In this document: piece after piece, positions 1-9,222 of the stretch
How the letters are laid out: each line of letters starts with the position of its first letter
Numbering within the stretch: the stretch's first letter is position 1
Assembly (NCBI GenBank): GCA_028288725.1
Contig: JAQGIC010000133.1
Coordinates: 31,129-95,128 of the forward strand
Direction of reading: 5' to 3'
DNA length: 64,000 bases
Source: Rhodospirillales bacterium
GTDB lineage: Bacteria > Pseudomonadota > Alphaproteobacteria > ATCC43930 > CGMCC-115725
Notes under the pieces: model-generated
The model's database searches: none
Told to the model about the DNA's origin: nothing
Seen by the model: only the letters and a program-made list of their open reading frames with translations
Translations under genes and position numbers: made by a program

Positions 1-68
1 CCATAGGGGCCGAAATGGCCGTCCTGGTCGGGACCGGTGCGATAGCTGTTCGGGATCGGATGCGTCAT
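1..68 (-). CDS. trpB: Tryptophan synthase beta chain, N-terminus only (partial)
   Basis: Only the first 22 codons lie in the window; the gene runs off the left edge. The reverse strand reads an ATG at position 68 followed by a peptide containing NSYRTGPD and then GHFGPYG, the conserved amino terminus of TrpB, which makes tryptophan from indole and serine with PLP. It lies 115 bp downstream of trpF on the same strand, the usual trpF-trpB order. Identification rests on this short stretch and the neighbour, so it is good but not certain. Confidence 0.85.
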   Translation of the reverse strand, partial: MTHPIPNSYRTGPDQDGHFGPY

Positions 69-183
69 GCCGGGATCATCTCGCTCGGAACGGGAGCCCG
101 GACCCTATAGCCGAGCGCGCACCGCATCAAGCGGTCCCACGTCAAACCCGCCCCGGGATTGGCTCATGGGTGGTTAAGGGCCG

Positions 184-831
184 TCAGCCGAGCGTGCGCG
201 CCGTCGCGATGAAATCGCGGATCAGGCCGACGTCCTTGATGCCGGGGCTGGTCTCGACGCCGGAGGAGACGTCGATCGTCGGCACGCCGGTCATGCGCAC
301 GGCTTCGGTGATATTGCCGATGGTCAGCCCACCCGACAGCATCCAGGGCAGCGGCCAGGTGCGGCCGGCGAGCAGCGACCAGTCGAACGGCTCGCCATTG
401 CCGCCGGGCAGCGCGTCCGGCCGCTTGGGCGGCTGCGCGTCGAACAGCAGACGGTCGGCGGCACCCAGGTAGCGCTGGGCGACTTCGACGTCGGCGGCGG
501 TGCCGACCCGGATCGCCTTCATCACCGGCCGGCGGAAGCGCTCGCGGATCTGCGCCACCCGCTCGGGCGGCTCCAGGCCATGAAGCTGGATCATGTCCAG
601 GCCGGTCAAGGTCAGCACGCGGTCGAGCAAGGCATCGTCCGGATCGACGAACAGGCCGACCTTGGTGACGGACGGTGGCACCGGCCGCACCAGGCGGGCG
701 ACCTGCTCCGGCGTCACCGCGCGCGGACTGGGCGGATAGAACACGAATCCCACCAGGCCGGCACCGGCACCGATCGCCGCCTCGATCGTTTCCTCAGTCG
801 ATAATCCGCAGATCTTGACGCTGAGACTCAT
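184..831 (-). CDS. trpF: Phosphoribosylanthranilate isomerase
   Basis: This 215-residue protein is a normal-length single-domain TIM barrel that converts phosphoribosylanthranilate to CdRP in tryptophan synthesis. Visible signatures are VKICGL at residues 5-10 with the catalytic Cys, DMIQLHG near residue 80, LLFDAQPP near residue 128 (catalytic Asp), and the phosphate-binding strands MLSGGL and IDVSSGVE near the C-terminus. The stop of the upstream gene pyrF lies 10 bp away, so the two are probably co-transcribed, with trpB following downstream. Confidence 0.96.
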   Translation of the reverse strand: MSLSVKICGLSTEETIEAAIGAGAGLVGFVFYPPSPRAVTPEQVARLVRPVPPSVTKVGLFVDPDDALLDRVLTLTGLDMIQLHGLEPPERVAQIRERFRRPVMKAIRVGTAADVEVAQRYLGAADRLLFDAQPPKRPDALPGGNGEPFDWSLLAGRTWPLPWMLSGGLTIGNITEAVRMTGVPTIDVSSGVETSPGIKDVGLIRDFIATARTLG

Positions 832-841
832 CGGGGCGGGC

Positions 842-1537
842 TCATGCCAGGCTGGCGGCGATCGCGCGGGCGGCGGCTGCCGGATCCGGCGCGTCGGTGA
901 TCGGCCGGCCGATGACCAGGCGGCTGGCGCCGGCCTCGATCGCCTGGGCCGGACCCATCACCCGCTTCTGATCGCCGACAGCGGAGCCGGCCGGCCGGAT
1001 GCCGGGCACGACCAGTTGGAAATCCGGGCCCAGTTCGGCGCGGAGCGCCGCGACCTCGAAGGGAGAGCAGATGACGCCGTCGAGCCCGCAGGTCCGCGCC
1101 AGCGAGGCCAGGCGACGCACCTGGTCACCGGCCGGGCCGCGCTGCCCGATCGCGTCCAGATCGCCGTCGTCGAGACTGGTCAGCACGGTGACGCCCAGCA
1201 GCTTGATCCGATGGCCGGACCGTGCGGCGGCCTCGACCGCCTCCGCGACGGCGGCACGCAGCATCGCAGCACCGCCCGAGGCATGGATGGTCAGGAATTC
1301 GGGCTTCAGCCCCGCGATGGCGCGGACGGCGCCGGCGACCGTGTTCGGGATATCGTGCAGCTTCAGATCCAGGAACAAGGGTGCCGCACCGGCGACATCC
1401 GCCGTGTTCGCCAGGCCCTGCGCCAGAAAGAATTCCAGGCCCAGCTTCAAGCCGCCGACATGAGGGCTCACCAGGGCGGCCAATTGTCTGGCGCGCGCGA
1501 GGTCGGTCGTGTCGAGGGCCACGAAGACGGGGTTCAT
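842..1537 (-). CDS. pyrF: Orotidine 5'-phosphate decarboxylase
   Basis: This 231-residue enzyme decarboxylates OMP to UMP in the last step of pyrimidine synthesis. The diagnostic FLDLKLHDIPNT segment (Asp-Lys-x-Asp type active site) is near residue 60, and the phosphate loop GIRP with the C-terminal VIGRPIT motif are present. I chose the ATG at 1537 because the protein then starts MNPVFVALDTTD, as expected for the family. The same ATG overlaps the stop of the preceding oxidoreductase gene as ATGA, which indicates translational coupling. A longer in-frame start adds only an arginine-rich tail with no family match. Confidence 0.96.
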   Translation of the reverse strand: MNPVFVALDTTDLARARQLAALVSPHVGGLKLGLEFFLAQGLANTADVAGAAPLFLDLKLHDIPNTVAGAVRAIAGLKPEFLTIHASGGAAMLRAAVAEAVEAAARSGHRIKLLGVTVLTSLDDGDLDAIGQRGPAGDQVRRLASLARTCGLDGVICSPFEVAALRAELGPDFQLVVPGIRPAGSAVGDQKRVMGPAQAIEAGASRLVIGRPITDAPDPAAAARAIAASLA

Positions 1538-2637
1538 CGGGTCGCTCCTGCCGCCCAGGCGGCGATGTCGCCGGGCTCGCCGGCATCGATCGCCCCGGCC
1601 ACGGCACTGCCGAGCAGGGGGCCGAACTTGAAGCCATGGCCCGAGCACGGGCTCATGACATAGGTCGAGAGGCCGGCCGGCTCAATGATAAACTTCTCGT
1701 CGGGCTCGACCGTGTAGAAGCAGGCCTTGAGCCGGTCGATGCGATATTCGTCGAACCGCTTCAGGCGCCGGGCGCAGGCGGCGAGCGCCACCGCGATCTC
1801 GGCCTCGGTGCCGATCCGGTCGCCGTCGGGATCGCCGCTCAGGCTGAACCGGTGGTCGCCGACCTTGAGGCCCGTGCCGTCGCGCGGCGGCACCGCGTAG
1901 AACCCGACATCCGGATCGATATCGAGCAGCATCGGGCTCGCCTGCCATAGCGGCTTCAGATCGTCCGGCGGCACCAGATACGCCAGCACCTGGCGCGACG
2001 GCTTCACCCGGGGCCTGAGGCTGGGCACCAGACGCGGCGCCCAGGGCCCGGCGGCCACGACCAGCGCGTCGGCGCCCACGACCGTGCCGTCGGCGAGCGT
2101 GACGAAGCCGCGATCCGGGTCGATTTCGACGACCTGGGTCCTGGTCCGGATCTCGACGCCCCGCCCTGCCAGCCGCCGCGCGAGCGCCGCCACGATCCGT
2201 TCGGCGAACAGCACCCCGCCGCTGTCCAGGGAGTAGGCCGCCTCGACATTGGCGGTTTCGATCAGCGGCGAGCGCTTGGCCAGCTCGGTGCTGCTCAGGC
2301 TTTCGACCCGGTGCCCGGCCCGCTCCAGTGCCGCAATGGATTCCTGGTGCCATTTGGCGCCGGTATGGGCGAGGCAGAGCGTGCCGGTCTGGCGATAGAG
2401 CGTCTCGCCCAGATCGGCCCAGACCTGGTCCCAGATCGCGTAGGAATCGCCGACCATCTTCATGTAGCCCTCGGCGGGGCCGTAGGGATAGCGGATCAAC
2501 CGATGCTGATCGACCGAGGACCCCTGCGGGTTCGGCACGGTGCCCTGTTCGAAGATCGTCACCTGGTGGCCGAGCCGCTCGAGCGCCCAGGCGGTGCCCA
2601 GGCCCATGATGCCGGCGCCGACGATCGATACTTTCAT
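1534..2637 (-). CDS. FAD-dependent amine oxidoreductase, sarcosine oxidase/SolA type
   Basis: The 367-residue protein begins with a Rossmann FAD motif, SIVGAGIMGLGTAWALE (residues 3-19). It continues like monomeric sarcosine oxidase and N-methyltryptophan oxidase: a KACFYTVEPDEKF segment carries the cysteine used for covalent FAD attachment in that family, and CSGHGFKFGPLLG lies near the C-terminus. It should oxidise a secondary or N-methyl amine; the substrate cannot be read from the sequence. A good purine-rich ribosome site (AAGGGAAGA) precedes the ATG at 2637. Coupling to pyrF by ATGA overlap looks like operon insertion rather than pathway sharing. Confidence 0.88.
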   Translation of the reverse strand: MKVSIVGAGIMGLGTAWALERLGHQVTIFEQGTVPNPQGSSVDQHRLIRYPYGPAEGYMKMVGDSYAIWDQVWADLGETLYRQTGTLCLAHTGAKWHQESIAALERAGHRVESLSSTELAKRSPLIETANVEAAYSLDSGGVLFAERIVAALARRLAGRGVEIRTRTQVVEIDPDRGFVTLADGTVVGADALVVAAGPWAPRLVPSLRPRVKPSRQVLAYLVPPDDLKPLWQASPMLLDIDPDVGFYAVPPRDGTGLKVGDHRFSLSGDPDGDRIGTEAEIAVALAACARRLKRFDEYRIDRLKACFYTVEPDEKFIIEPAGLSTYVMSPCSGHGFKFGPLLGSAVAGAIDAGEPGDIAAWAAGATR

Positions 2638-2670
2638 GGTCTTCCCTTTAGCCAGTGCCACAATATCCAC

Positions 2671-2701
2671 CCGTCATTCCCGCGAGGGGCGGGAATGACG
2701 G
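2671..2701. repeat. REP-like palindrome
   Basis: A perfect 13-bp inverted repeat beginning CCGTCATTCCCGC, with a 5-nt loop, sits alone between the oxidoreductase and the ornithine-cyclodeaminase-like gene. It has the form of the common proteobacterial CGTCATTCCCGC palindromes. It could also attenuate transcription between the two genes, although no T-run follows on the minus strand. Confidence 0.7.
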
Positions 2702-2711
2702 AACTTATAGG

Positions 2712-3656
2712 TCAGTTCCTGAGACTGTCGACCACCAGCTTGGCGGCGGCAAGATCCTCCAGCGCGGTGCCGACCGACTTGAACAGCGTGATCTGATCGT
2801 AATAGCGCCGGCCGGCGCGGCTGCCGCGCGCCAGATCGAACAGGTCGCCGGCGATGTCATCCTCGGTCAGGCGGCCGTTGGCGAGCGGTTGCACGATGTC
2901 GCCGGCCTCCTTGCAGGCGCCGGCACGGGTATCGACGAACACGCGGGCGCGGCTGATGCAATCGTCGTCGGCCTCGCGCATGTCCGGCGTGAAGCCGCCG
3001 ACCAGATCCAGATGCACGCCCTGCGGCAGCCATTCGCCCTTGATCAGCGGCTCCTTGGACAGGGTCGCGCACGAGATGACATGGGCGCCGCGCACGGCGC
3101 CGGCCAGATCGTCGGTCGCCGCGACCTTGAGATTGCGCCGGTCCAAACGGTGCGCAAGTTTCGCCGCCTTGTCCTTGTCCCGGCCCCAGATCAGCACGTT
3201 GCGGATCGGCCGGACGCGGGCATGCGCCTCGACCAGATGCGGCGCCAGCGCCCCGGTGCCGACGACCAGCAGCCGCTCGGCATCGGCCCGCGCCAGATAG
3301 GAGGCGGCGAGGGCGGAGGCCGCCGCCGTGCGCCGGATGGTCAGCGCCGGCCCGTCCATCATCGCGATCGGCAGGCCGGTCGTGCCGTTGAGCAGCAGAT
3401 AGGCGCCCATCACCGCCGGCAACGATTGCTCGCCGTTGCTCGGGAACACCGTGACGATCTTGACGCCGATGTGACGGCCGGCCTGCCAGGCCGGCATCAG
3501 CAGCAGAGTGGCATCTTCGCGTCCCCCGCCGGCCGGGACCGTATGGTGATGGCGCAGCGGCACGGTGCAGTCGCTGCGGAACATCTGGCGCAGCGCCTCG
3601 ACCAGTTGCTCGTAATCGAGCGCGCCATGAACCTCGGACGGGCTGATCAGGCGCAT
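2712..3656 (-). CDS. Ornithine cyclodeaminase / mu-crystallin family protein
   Basis: The 314-residue protein has the family layout: a substrate region near residues 40-130 with KIVTVFPSN and GPALTIRRTAAASALA, then an NAD-binding Rossmann part starting LLVVGTGALAPHL and continuing through VISCATLSKEPLI, DLVGGFTPDMREAD and VFVDTRAGACKEAGD. Relatives are ornithine cyclodeaminase, alanine dehydrogenase and ketimine reductases, so the substrate is open. I chose the ATG at 3656, which gives MRLISPSEV. An in-frame ATG at 3698, 5 nt after the lapA stop, would allow coupling and add 14 residues. Neither start has a strong ribosome site. Confidence 0.87.
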   Translation of the reverse strand: MRLISPSEVHGALDYEQLVEALRQMFRSDCTVPLRHHHTVPAGGGREDATLLLMPAWQAGRHIGVKIVTVFPSNGEQSLPAVMGAYLLLNGTTGLPIAMMDGPALTIRRTAAASALAASYLARADAERLLVVGTGALAPHLVEAHARVRPIRNVLIWGRDKDKAAKLAHRLDRRNLKVAATDDLAGAVRGAHVISCATLSKEPLIKGEWLPQGVHLDLVGGFTPDMREADDDCISRARVFVDTRAGACKEAGDIVQPLANGRLTEDDIAGDLFDLARGSRAGRRYYDQITLFKSVGTALEDLAAAKLVVDSLRN

Positions 3657-3703
3657 GCCGGTCGATGCAGGCGTCCGGCCGCGCAGGGTTTCGACCATCG
3701 GGT

Positions 3704-4024
3704 TCAGCCGAGCGAAACGAGGGATTTGGCCGAAGCCGGGCCCGCGGCCGAATGGAGCCGGCCGAGATCGCGTTCCAGCTCTTCGATCCGCTTGGCATGG
3801 CGCCGGCGCTCGCGCCTGACCGCCCAGCTGCCGACCCAGCCGACAAGCCAGCCGACCAGCAGGCCCAGCAGCAGCACGACCAGCACGACCAGATAGATCG
3901 GGACCGAGAGCGCCAGCGGCAGCGGCCAGAATTCCAGATCGACGGGGGTTCGGTTCGAGACCGCGAAACAGGCGACGACGATCGCGAACAGGATCGTCAG
4001 GCCCCAATAGAGATATCGCATCAT
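3704..4024 (-). CDS. lapA: LapA domain (DUF1049) membrane protein
   Basis: This 106-residue protein has two hydrophobic segments (about residues 4-23 and 38-66) separated by NRTPVDLEFWPLPLALS, the signature of the lipopolysaccharide assembly protein A domain. A charged coiled-coil tail rich in Arg and Glu follows. In relatives LapA works with LapB at the inner membrane in LPS homeostasis; no lapB follows here. Position next to ihfB and rpsA supports the call. The start is either of two adjacent ATGs (4024 or 4021), preceded by GGGGCGA; longer in-frame extensions lack family similarity. Confidence 0.85.
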   Translation of the reverse strand: MMRYLYWGLTILFAIVVACFAVSNRTPVDLEFWPLPLALSVPIYLVVLVVLLLGLLVGWLVGWVGSWAVRRERRRHAKRIEELERDLGRLHSAAGPASAKSLVSLG

Positions 4025-4127
4025 TCGCCCCGCTTGCGCCCGGTCTAGATCGCCAGAATGGGCGAGACGGGCGCATGGTTCAACAGCCGAGGCATCCCCG
4101 CATGCCGATGGCGGCGGGGCCGGAGCA

Positions 4128-4415
4128 TCATTCGTCGTCGGCGTTGAGCCGATCGCGCAACTGCTTGCCGGTCTTGAAATAGGGCACGAACTTTTCGTCG
4201 ACGCGGACGCTGTCGCCCGTCCGGGGATTTCGGCCGACGCGCGCATCCCGGCGCTTCACCGAAAACGCGCCGAAGCCGCGCAGTTCGACCCGGTCACCGC
4301 GCGCGAGCGCGTCCGCGATCTCGCCGAAGATCGTCGTCACGATGCGTTCGACATCGCGCTGGTAGAGATGCGGATTGGTCTCGGCAAGGCGCAGGATGAG
4401 CTCAGACTTGGTCAT
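4128..4415 (-). CDS. ihfB: Integration host factor subunit beta
   Basis: The 95-residue protein is a full-length member of the HU/IHF DNA-bending family: [12 protein letters not shown] at the N-terminus, [18 protein letters not shown] at the hinge to the beta-arm, then [15 protein letters not shown] with the intercalating proline of the arm tip. The next gene upstream is rpsA, the classical ihfB neighbour. IHF normally bends DNA at sigma-54 promoters, of which several are predicted elsewhere in this window. A ribosome site containing AAAAGG precedes the ATG. Confidence 0.97.
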   Translation of the reverse strand: MTKSELILRLAETNPHLYQRDVERIVTTIFGEIADALARGDRVELRGFGAFSVKRRDARVGRNPRTGDSVRVDEKFVPYFKTGKQLRDRLNADDE

Positions 4416-4555
4416 GGATCCGACCTTTTCCGGGAAACTCGGTTTTCACCCTCGTGAGCGTAGGGCCCAAGCCTGCCAAATACCCCGGCCGAGGTCAATA
4501 ACCCTTTTAGCTTAAAGGGTTTTTTGCAAGCAATCGGCGCCCGATCGGTCAGGCG

Positions 4556-4597
4556 CCAAAAGAAAACGGGCGGCCTAAGCCGCCCGTTCCCTTTTTT
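4556..4597. terminator. Bidirectional intrinsic terminator after rpsA
   Basis: A perfect 10-bp stem (AACGGGCGGC, 4565-4574, with 4579-4588) closes a 4-nt loop. On the minus strand it is followed by TTTTCTTTT, downstream of the rpsA stop; on the plus strand it is followed by CCCTTTTTT. It should end rpsA transcripts and leave ihfB to its own promoter in the interval 4416-4556. Confidence 0.88.
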
Positions 4598-4630
4598 CGG
4601 AGAAATCCGAAATCGCAGAAATCGAGGCTC

Positions 4631-6349
4631 TTACGAGCTCTCCTTCTCCGACTTGGCGCGGTTGAACGCCGCACCCAGGATGTCGCCCAGGCTGGCGCCC
4701 GAGTCGGACGAACCGAACTCGGCCATCGCCTTCTTGTCTTCCTCGACTTCGCGCGACTTGATCGACAGCGTGACCTTGCGGGTCGCGCGATCGATCGCCG
4801 TCACCTTGGCGTCGACCTTTTCGCCGACGGCGAAACGGTCCGGACGCTGCTCGCTGCGCTCACGCGACAGCTCGGCCTTGCGGATGAAGCCCGGCATGCC
4901 GTCGGCGGTGGTCACTTCGAGACCGTTCTCGGTGACGATGGTCACCGTGCAGGTCACGACGTCACCCTTCTTCAGCTTCGACAGGCTCTCTTCGTACGGA
5001 TCGTCCGCGAGCTGCTTGATGCCGAGCGAGATGCGCTCCTTCTCGACGTCGACGTCGAGCACCTTGACCTTGACCTGGTCGCCCTTCTTGAAGTCGGCGA
5101 CGACTTCCTCGCCCGGGCGCGCCCAGTCGAGATCGGAAAGATGGACCATGCCGTCGATGTCGCCCGGCAGACCGACGAACAAACCGAACTCGGTGATGTT
5201 CTTGACCTCGCCCTCGAGCTCGGTCCCGACCGGGAACTGCTCGATGAAGCTTTCCCACGGATTGGCCAGGGTCTGCTTCAGGCCCAGGCTGATCCGGCGC
5301 TTCTGCGGATCGACATCCAGCACCATGACTTCGACTTCCTGGGAAGTCGAAACGATCTTGCCGGGATGCACGTTCTTCTTGGTCCATGACATTTCCGAGA
5401 CGTGAACGAGACCCTCGACACCCGGCTCCAGCTCGACGAACGCGCCGTAGTCGGTGATGTTGGTGACGCGACCCTTGTAGCGGGCGCCCGACGGGTACTT
5501 GAGCTCGACGCCCTCCCACGGATCCGCCTCGAGCTGCTTCATGCCGAGCGAGATGCGCTGCGTCTCGGGGTTGAAGCGGATGACCTGCACCTTGACCGAC
5601 TGGCCGATATGCAGGGCTTCCGACGGGTGGTTGATGCGGCGCCAGGCGATGTCGGTGACATGCAGCAGGCCGTCCACGCCGCCGAGATCGACGAACGCAC
5701 CGTAGTCGGTGATGTTCTTGACCACGCCGTTGAGGATCTGGCCTTCCTTGAGGTTGGCCACCAGCTCCGAACGCGCTTCGGCCCGGCTCTCTTCGAGCAC
5801 GGCGCGACGCGAGACGACGATGTTGCCGCGCGAGCGGTCCATCTTCAGGATCTGGAACGGCTGCGGCGTGCCGATCAGCGGGGTGATGTCGCGCACGGGG
5901 CGGATATCGACCTGGCTGCCCGGCAGGAACGCCACGGCGCCGTTCAGGTCGACCGTGAAGCCGCCCTTGACGCGACCGAAGATAACGCCGGTCACGCGCT
6001 CGTTGGCGGTGAAGCTCTTTTCCAGGAGCGTCCAGGCCTCTTCGCGACGGGCCTTCTCACGGCTCAGCTGCGCTTCGCCGTGCTTGTCTTCCATGCGCTC
6101 GAGATAGACCTCGACGAGATCGCCGATGGCGAGCTCGGCCGGCTTGCCGGCGTTCGCGAATTCCTTGAGCGGGACACGACCTTCGGACTTCAGTCCGACG
6201 TCGATGAGAACCATGTCGTTCTCGATCCCGATGACATGGCCCTTGACGACCGTGCCTTCGAGGCTGGACGAGGTACCGAGCGAGGCATCGAGGAGCGCCG
6301 CGAAGCTCTCCTTCTCGTAGGTCTCGGCGTGAGTGGTTGCAGAAGCCAT
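4631..6349 (-). CDS. rpsA: 30S ribosomal protein S1
   Basis: The 572-residue protein is built of repeated S1 RNA-binding domains. Repeated ITDYGAFVDLGG / ITDYGAFVELEPG / ITEFGLFVGLPG segments are each followed by GLLHVTDIAWRR, GLVHVSEMSW or GMVHLSDLDW; two degenerate N-terminal domains and a last divergent domain complete the usual six. S1 recruits mRNA to the 30S subunit. The ATG at 6349 has an AGGAGA ribosome site. It is followed by a strong terminator and preceded by cmk, the conserved cmk-rpsA order. Confidence 0.98.
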   Translation of the reverse strand: MASATTHAETYEKESFAALLDASLGTSSSLEGTVVKGHVIGIENDMVLIDVGLKSEGRVPLKEFANAGKPAELAIGDLVEVYLERMEDKHGEAQLSREKARREEAWTLLEKSFTANERVTGVIFGRVKGGFTVDLNGAVAFLPGSQVDIRPVRDITPLIGTPQPFQILKMDRSRGNIVVSRRAVLEESRAEARSELVANLKEGQILNGVVKNITDYGAFVDLGGVDGLLHVTDIAWRRINHPSEALHIGQSVKVQVIRFNPETQRISLGMKQLEADPWEGVELKYPSGARYKGRVTNITDYGAFVELEPGVEGLVHVSEMSWTKKNVHPGKIVSTSQEVEVMVLDVDPQKRRISLGLKQTLANPWESFIEQFPVGTELEGEVKNITEFGLFVGLPGDIDGMVHLSDLDWARPGEEVVADFKKGDQVKVKVLDVDVEKERISLGIKQLADDPYEESLSKLKKGDVVTCTVTIVTENGLEVTTADGMPGFIRKAELSRERSEQRPDRFAVGEKVDAKVTAIDRATRKVTLSIKSREVEEDKKAMAEFGSSDSGASLGDILGAAFNRAKSEKESS

Positions 6350-6641
6350 CGGCTCTCCTGATCCCGAGCGATTTTAAGACCGATTGCGCCGGGGATCGAG
6401 GCGAACCGGTCTACCGCCGACTGGGTCGGGCGCGGCGGTGAAGACCCGTCGTAAGGCTGAGAATGTCGTGTCGGCCAAGGCCCGATTGAAGACCTTTTGG
6501 CCAAGACGAAAGGGAGCCGTCGCCCGACCCCAGCTGATGCCGGGACGGACAAAGCTCCCTAGAACCGCTCTCAAAGCGGCGGACTCTATACTCTCGCTTG
6601 GGCGCCGAAGCAACCGGTTCGGCGCCCGGCCGGCGCGCAGT

Positions 6642-7307
6642 TCAGGCTTGCGAGCCGCTGAACGAGCGAATCCGCGCCCGCACGATCGAAACCGCCGCCC
6701 CGAACGCCTCGTCGGCGTCGAGCCCGCTGGTGTCGAGCACGACCGCATCCGTCGCGGGTTTCAAGGGCGAGGACGAGCGTTTGCTGTCCCGTTCGTCGCG
6801 CGCCTGCATGTCCGCCAGCACGGCCGCGGCATCGACCGGGCCGCCGGCGGCCTCCAGCTCGCGCAGCCGGCGGCCCGACCGGGCTTCGAGCGACGCGGTC
6901 ACGAACAGCTTCACCGTCGCCTGCGGGCAGACCACGGTACCGATGTCGCGGCCGTCCAGCACGGCACCGATCGTCCCCTCGGGCGGGTGATACGCAAAGT
7001 TCCGCTGATATTCGAGCAGAGCCGCCCGCACCGCCGGATGCGCCGAGACGATCGAGGCGACCCGTCCGACGGCTTCGGTGCGCAAGGCGGGGTCGCCAAG
7101 CGTCGCGGGATCGAGCTTGGCCGCGATGGCGGCCGCCGCCTCGGCATCGGCCGGATCGACCCCGGCGGCCAGCACGTCGCGGGCGGTCGCCCGATAGAGC
7201 GCCCCGGTATCGAGATGGGCGAGCTTGTATTCCGTCGCCAGCCGGCGCGACAGCGTCCCCTTGCCGGCCGCGGCCGGACCGTCGACCGCGATAATCAACG
7301 CACCCAT
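6642..7307 (-). CDS. cmk: Cytidylate kinase
   Basis: This 221-residue kinase phosphorylates CMP and dCMP. The P-loop IAVDGPAAAGKGTLSRRLA is at residues 6-24, followed by HLDTGALYRA and later DGRDIGTVVCP and the NMP-binding LEARSGRR segment, all typical of bacterial Cmk. Its ATG overlaps the aroA stop by one base (TGATG), so the pair is translated together. The 290 bp between cmk and rpsA hold no gene and probably contain the rpsA promoter. Confidence 0.97.
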   Translation of the reverse strand: MGALIIAVDGPAAAGKGTLSRRLATEYKLAHLDTGALYRATARDVLAAGVDPADAEAAAAIAAKLDPATLGDPALRTEAVGRVASIVSAHPAVRAALLEYQRNFAYHPPEGTIGAVLDGRDIGTVVCPQATVKLFVTASLEARSGRRLRELEAAGGPVDAAAVLADMQARDERDSKRSSSPLKPATDAVVLDTSGLDADEAFGAAVSIVRARIRSFSGSQA

Positions 7308-8632
7308 CAGATTGTTCCTGCTGAAATATCGGCGCCGAGCCCACGCATCAGGCCGGCGAAATCGGGAAAACTCGTGTCGATCGTCGCCGCGTCGTCGATC
7401 TCGACCGGCGCCTTGGCTCCCAGGCCCAACACCAGGAACGCCATGGCGATGCGATGATCGAGATCGGCCGGGATCCGGGCACCGCCCGGCACAGGTCCAC
7501 CGGCACCATGGACCGTCAGCGTGTCGCCGTCGACCGCAACCTGGACCCCGCAGGCGGCGAGGCCCCGGGCGATCGCGCTCAGCCGATCGCTTTCCTTGAC
7601 CGTGAGCTCGCCCAACCCATGCATCACGGTGACGCCGGTCGCCCGCGCCGCCGCGACCGCCAGGATCGGATATTCGTCGATCATGCTGGGCGCCCGCTCG
7701 GCCGGGACGACGACGCCCCGCAATCCGCTGGCCCGGACGCGCAGATCGCCGACAGGCTCGGCGCCGCTTTCGCGCGCATTCAGAATATCGATTGCCCCCC
7801 CCATTTCGCGAAGCGTGGCGATGAGGCCGGTGCGCAGCGGGTTGAGCCCGACGTCGAGCAGCGTCACGTCCGAGCCTTCGAGCGTCAGGGCCGCCACGAT
7901 CGCAAACGCCGCCGACGAGGGATCGGCCGGCAGATCGAGGGCGGCGGGGGTCAGTTCCGGCTGCCCCTCGATCTCGATCCGGCCGGCATCGACCGTGACG
8001 CGGGCGCCGAAGCTGCGCAGCATGCGTTCGCTATGGTCGCGGGTCGGGTGGGGTTCGATGATCGTGGTCGTGCCCGGCGTATTGAGCGCCGCCAGCAGGA
8101 TCGCCGATTTGACCTGGGCCGAGGCCATGGCCAGGCGATAGTCGATCGGCATCGGCAGGGCGGCACCCGTCACGGCCAGCGGCAGCAGCCCGCCGCGCCG
8201 GCCGGTGAAGCTGGCGCCCATCATTTCGAGCGGCTGGATCACCCGCGCCATCGGCCGGCGCGCGAGCGAGGCGTCGCCGGTAAGGATCGCGGTCACCGGA
8301 TGGGTCGCGAGCAGGCCCATCAGCAGGCGCGCCCCGGTCCCGGAATTGCCGAGATCGAGCACCTGGGCCGGTTCCATCAACCCGCCGACGCCGACGCCGT
8401 CGACGGTCCAGAGCCCGTCGCCATGGCGGGTGACGGTGGCGCCCAGCGCGCGCACGGCCGCCGCGGTCGCGCGCACGTCGGCACCGTCGAGCAGCCCCTT
8501 GATGCTGGTCCGGCCGACCGCCAGCGCACCCAGAATCAGCGCACGATGCGACATCGACTTGTCGCCCGGCACCCGGACGGTGCCGGTGAGCCCGCCACTC
8601 GGACGGGCGATGAGCGGTTGCGGCGGCGGCAT
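7307..8632 (-). CDS. aroA: 3-phosphoshikimate 1-carboxyvinyltransferase (EPSP synthase), class II-like
   Basis: The 441-residue two-domain enzyme joins PEP to shikimate-3-phosphate. [17 protein letters not shown] (residues 21-37), [13 protein letters not shown] (92-104), [19 protein letters not shown] and TRDHSERM match class II (CP4-like) enzymes, which carry GDK, SAQ-x-K and R-x-H-x-E motifs. The residue matching CP4 Ala100 is Gly98 here, as in glyphosate-sensitive enzymes, and the usual class II N-x-T-R motif reads NPLR. It heads the aroA-cmk operon, divergent from the FYDLN-acid gene across 227 bp that hold no other gene and should carry both promoters. Confidence 0.97.
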   Translation of the reverse strand: MPPPQPLIARPSGGLTGTVRVPGDKSMSHRALILGALAVGRTSIKGLLDGADVRATAAAVRALGATVTRHGDGLWTVDGVGVGGLMEPAQVLDLGNSGTGARLLMGLLATHPVTAILTGDASLARRPMARVIQPLEMMGASFTGRRGGLLPLAVTGAALPMPIDYRLAMASAQVKSAILLAALNTPGTTTIIEPHPTRDHSERMLRSFGARVTVDAGRIEIEGQPELTPAALDLPADPSSAAFAIVAALTLEGSDVTLLDVGLNPLRTGLIATLREMGGAIDILNARESGAEPVGDLRVRASGLRGVVVPAERAPSMIDEYPILAVAAARATGVTVMHGLGELTVKESDRLSAIARGLAACGVQVAVDGDTLTVHGAGGPVPGGARIPADLDHRIAMAFLVLGLGAKAPVEIDDAATIDTSFPDFAGLMRGLGADISAGTI

Positions 8633-8859
8633 GAAACGACGGAACCTCTGATGGGCCTAAAGGCGTTGATCGGTGCCGACCCTACGGCGGAAATCGACCG
8701 TCGCGCACGCGAATTGCGTCCGGGACACGGATTTTGCTTTTGACAGGTGGCGACGATCATGGCAATTGCCGCCGACCATATTCGAAACGGGGTCGTTCGG
8801 TTCCGGTCATTGCGACCGGGTCCCGCCGATCCCGCTGCATGTAGAGACGGAGTTTCCCG

Positions 8860-9222
8860 GTGGCAAATCCCGAATGGGGCACCAAGCGCATCTGCCAGTC
8901 CTGCAGTGCAAAGTTCTATGATCTGAACCGCGATCCGATCGTCTGCCCGAAGTGCCAGACCGAATTCGATCCGGAGGCCTTCCTGAAGACGCGCCGGTCG
9001 CGCCCGTCGAGCATCGTCGAGAAGGACGCCGAAGTGGTGCCCGGCGTCGCGGTCGATCCCGAGGTCGAGGACGTCGAGGTGGTCGAGGGCGAGGATGCCG
9101 TCGTCGCCGATAGCGATGAAGAGGAAGACGAGGACCTGATCGAGGACGCGTCCGAACTGGGCGAGGACGAGGACGATCTGGCCGAAGTCATCGAGAATGT
9201 CGACGAAGAGGAAGAGCGCTAG
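8860..9222 (+). CDS. FYDLN acid domain protein (TIGR02300 family)
   Basis: The 120-residue protein starts with a small zinc-ribbon-like part with four cysteines (ICQSCSAKFYDLN and VCPKCQTEFDP) and ends in a very acidic tail, rich in Glu and Asp from about residue 58 on. The FYDLN motif and acid tail define a family of unknown function found in alphaproteobacteria, usually beside aroA as here. Translation starts at GTG 8860, supported by a GGAG nine bases upstream and by the conserved NPEWGTKR start; there is no ATG nearby. Confidence 0.9.
   Translation: MANPEWGTKRICQSCSAKFYDLNRDPIVCPKCQTEFDPEAFLKTRRSRPSSIVEKDAEVVPGVAVDPEVEDVEVVEGEDAVVADSDEEEDEDLIEDASELGEDEDDLAEVIENVDEEEER

Noticed and set aside
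815..1663. Plus-strand frame over pyrF
   Set aside because: Antisense of pyrF; the minus-strand product has the DLKLHDIPNT active-site motif.
2671..2701. Intrinsic terminator between the oxidoreductase and OCD-like genes
   Set aside because: The stem is strong but no T-run follows on the minus strand, and the form matches a dispersed REP-type palindrome.
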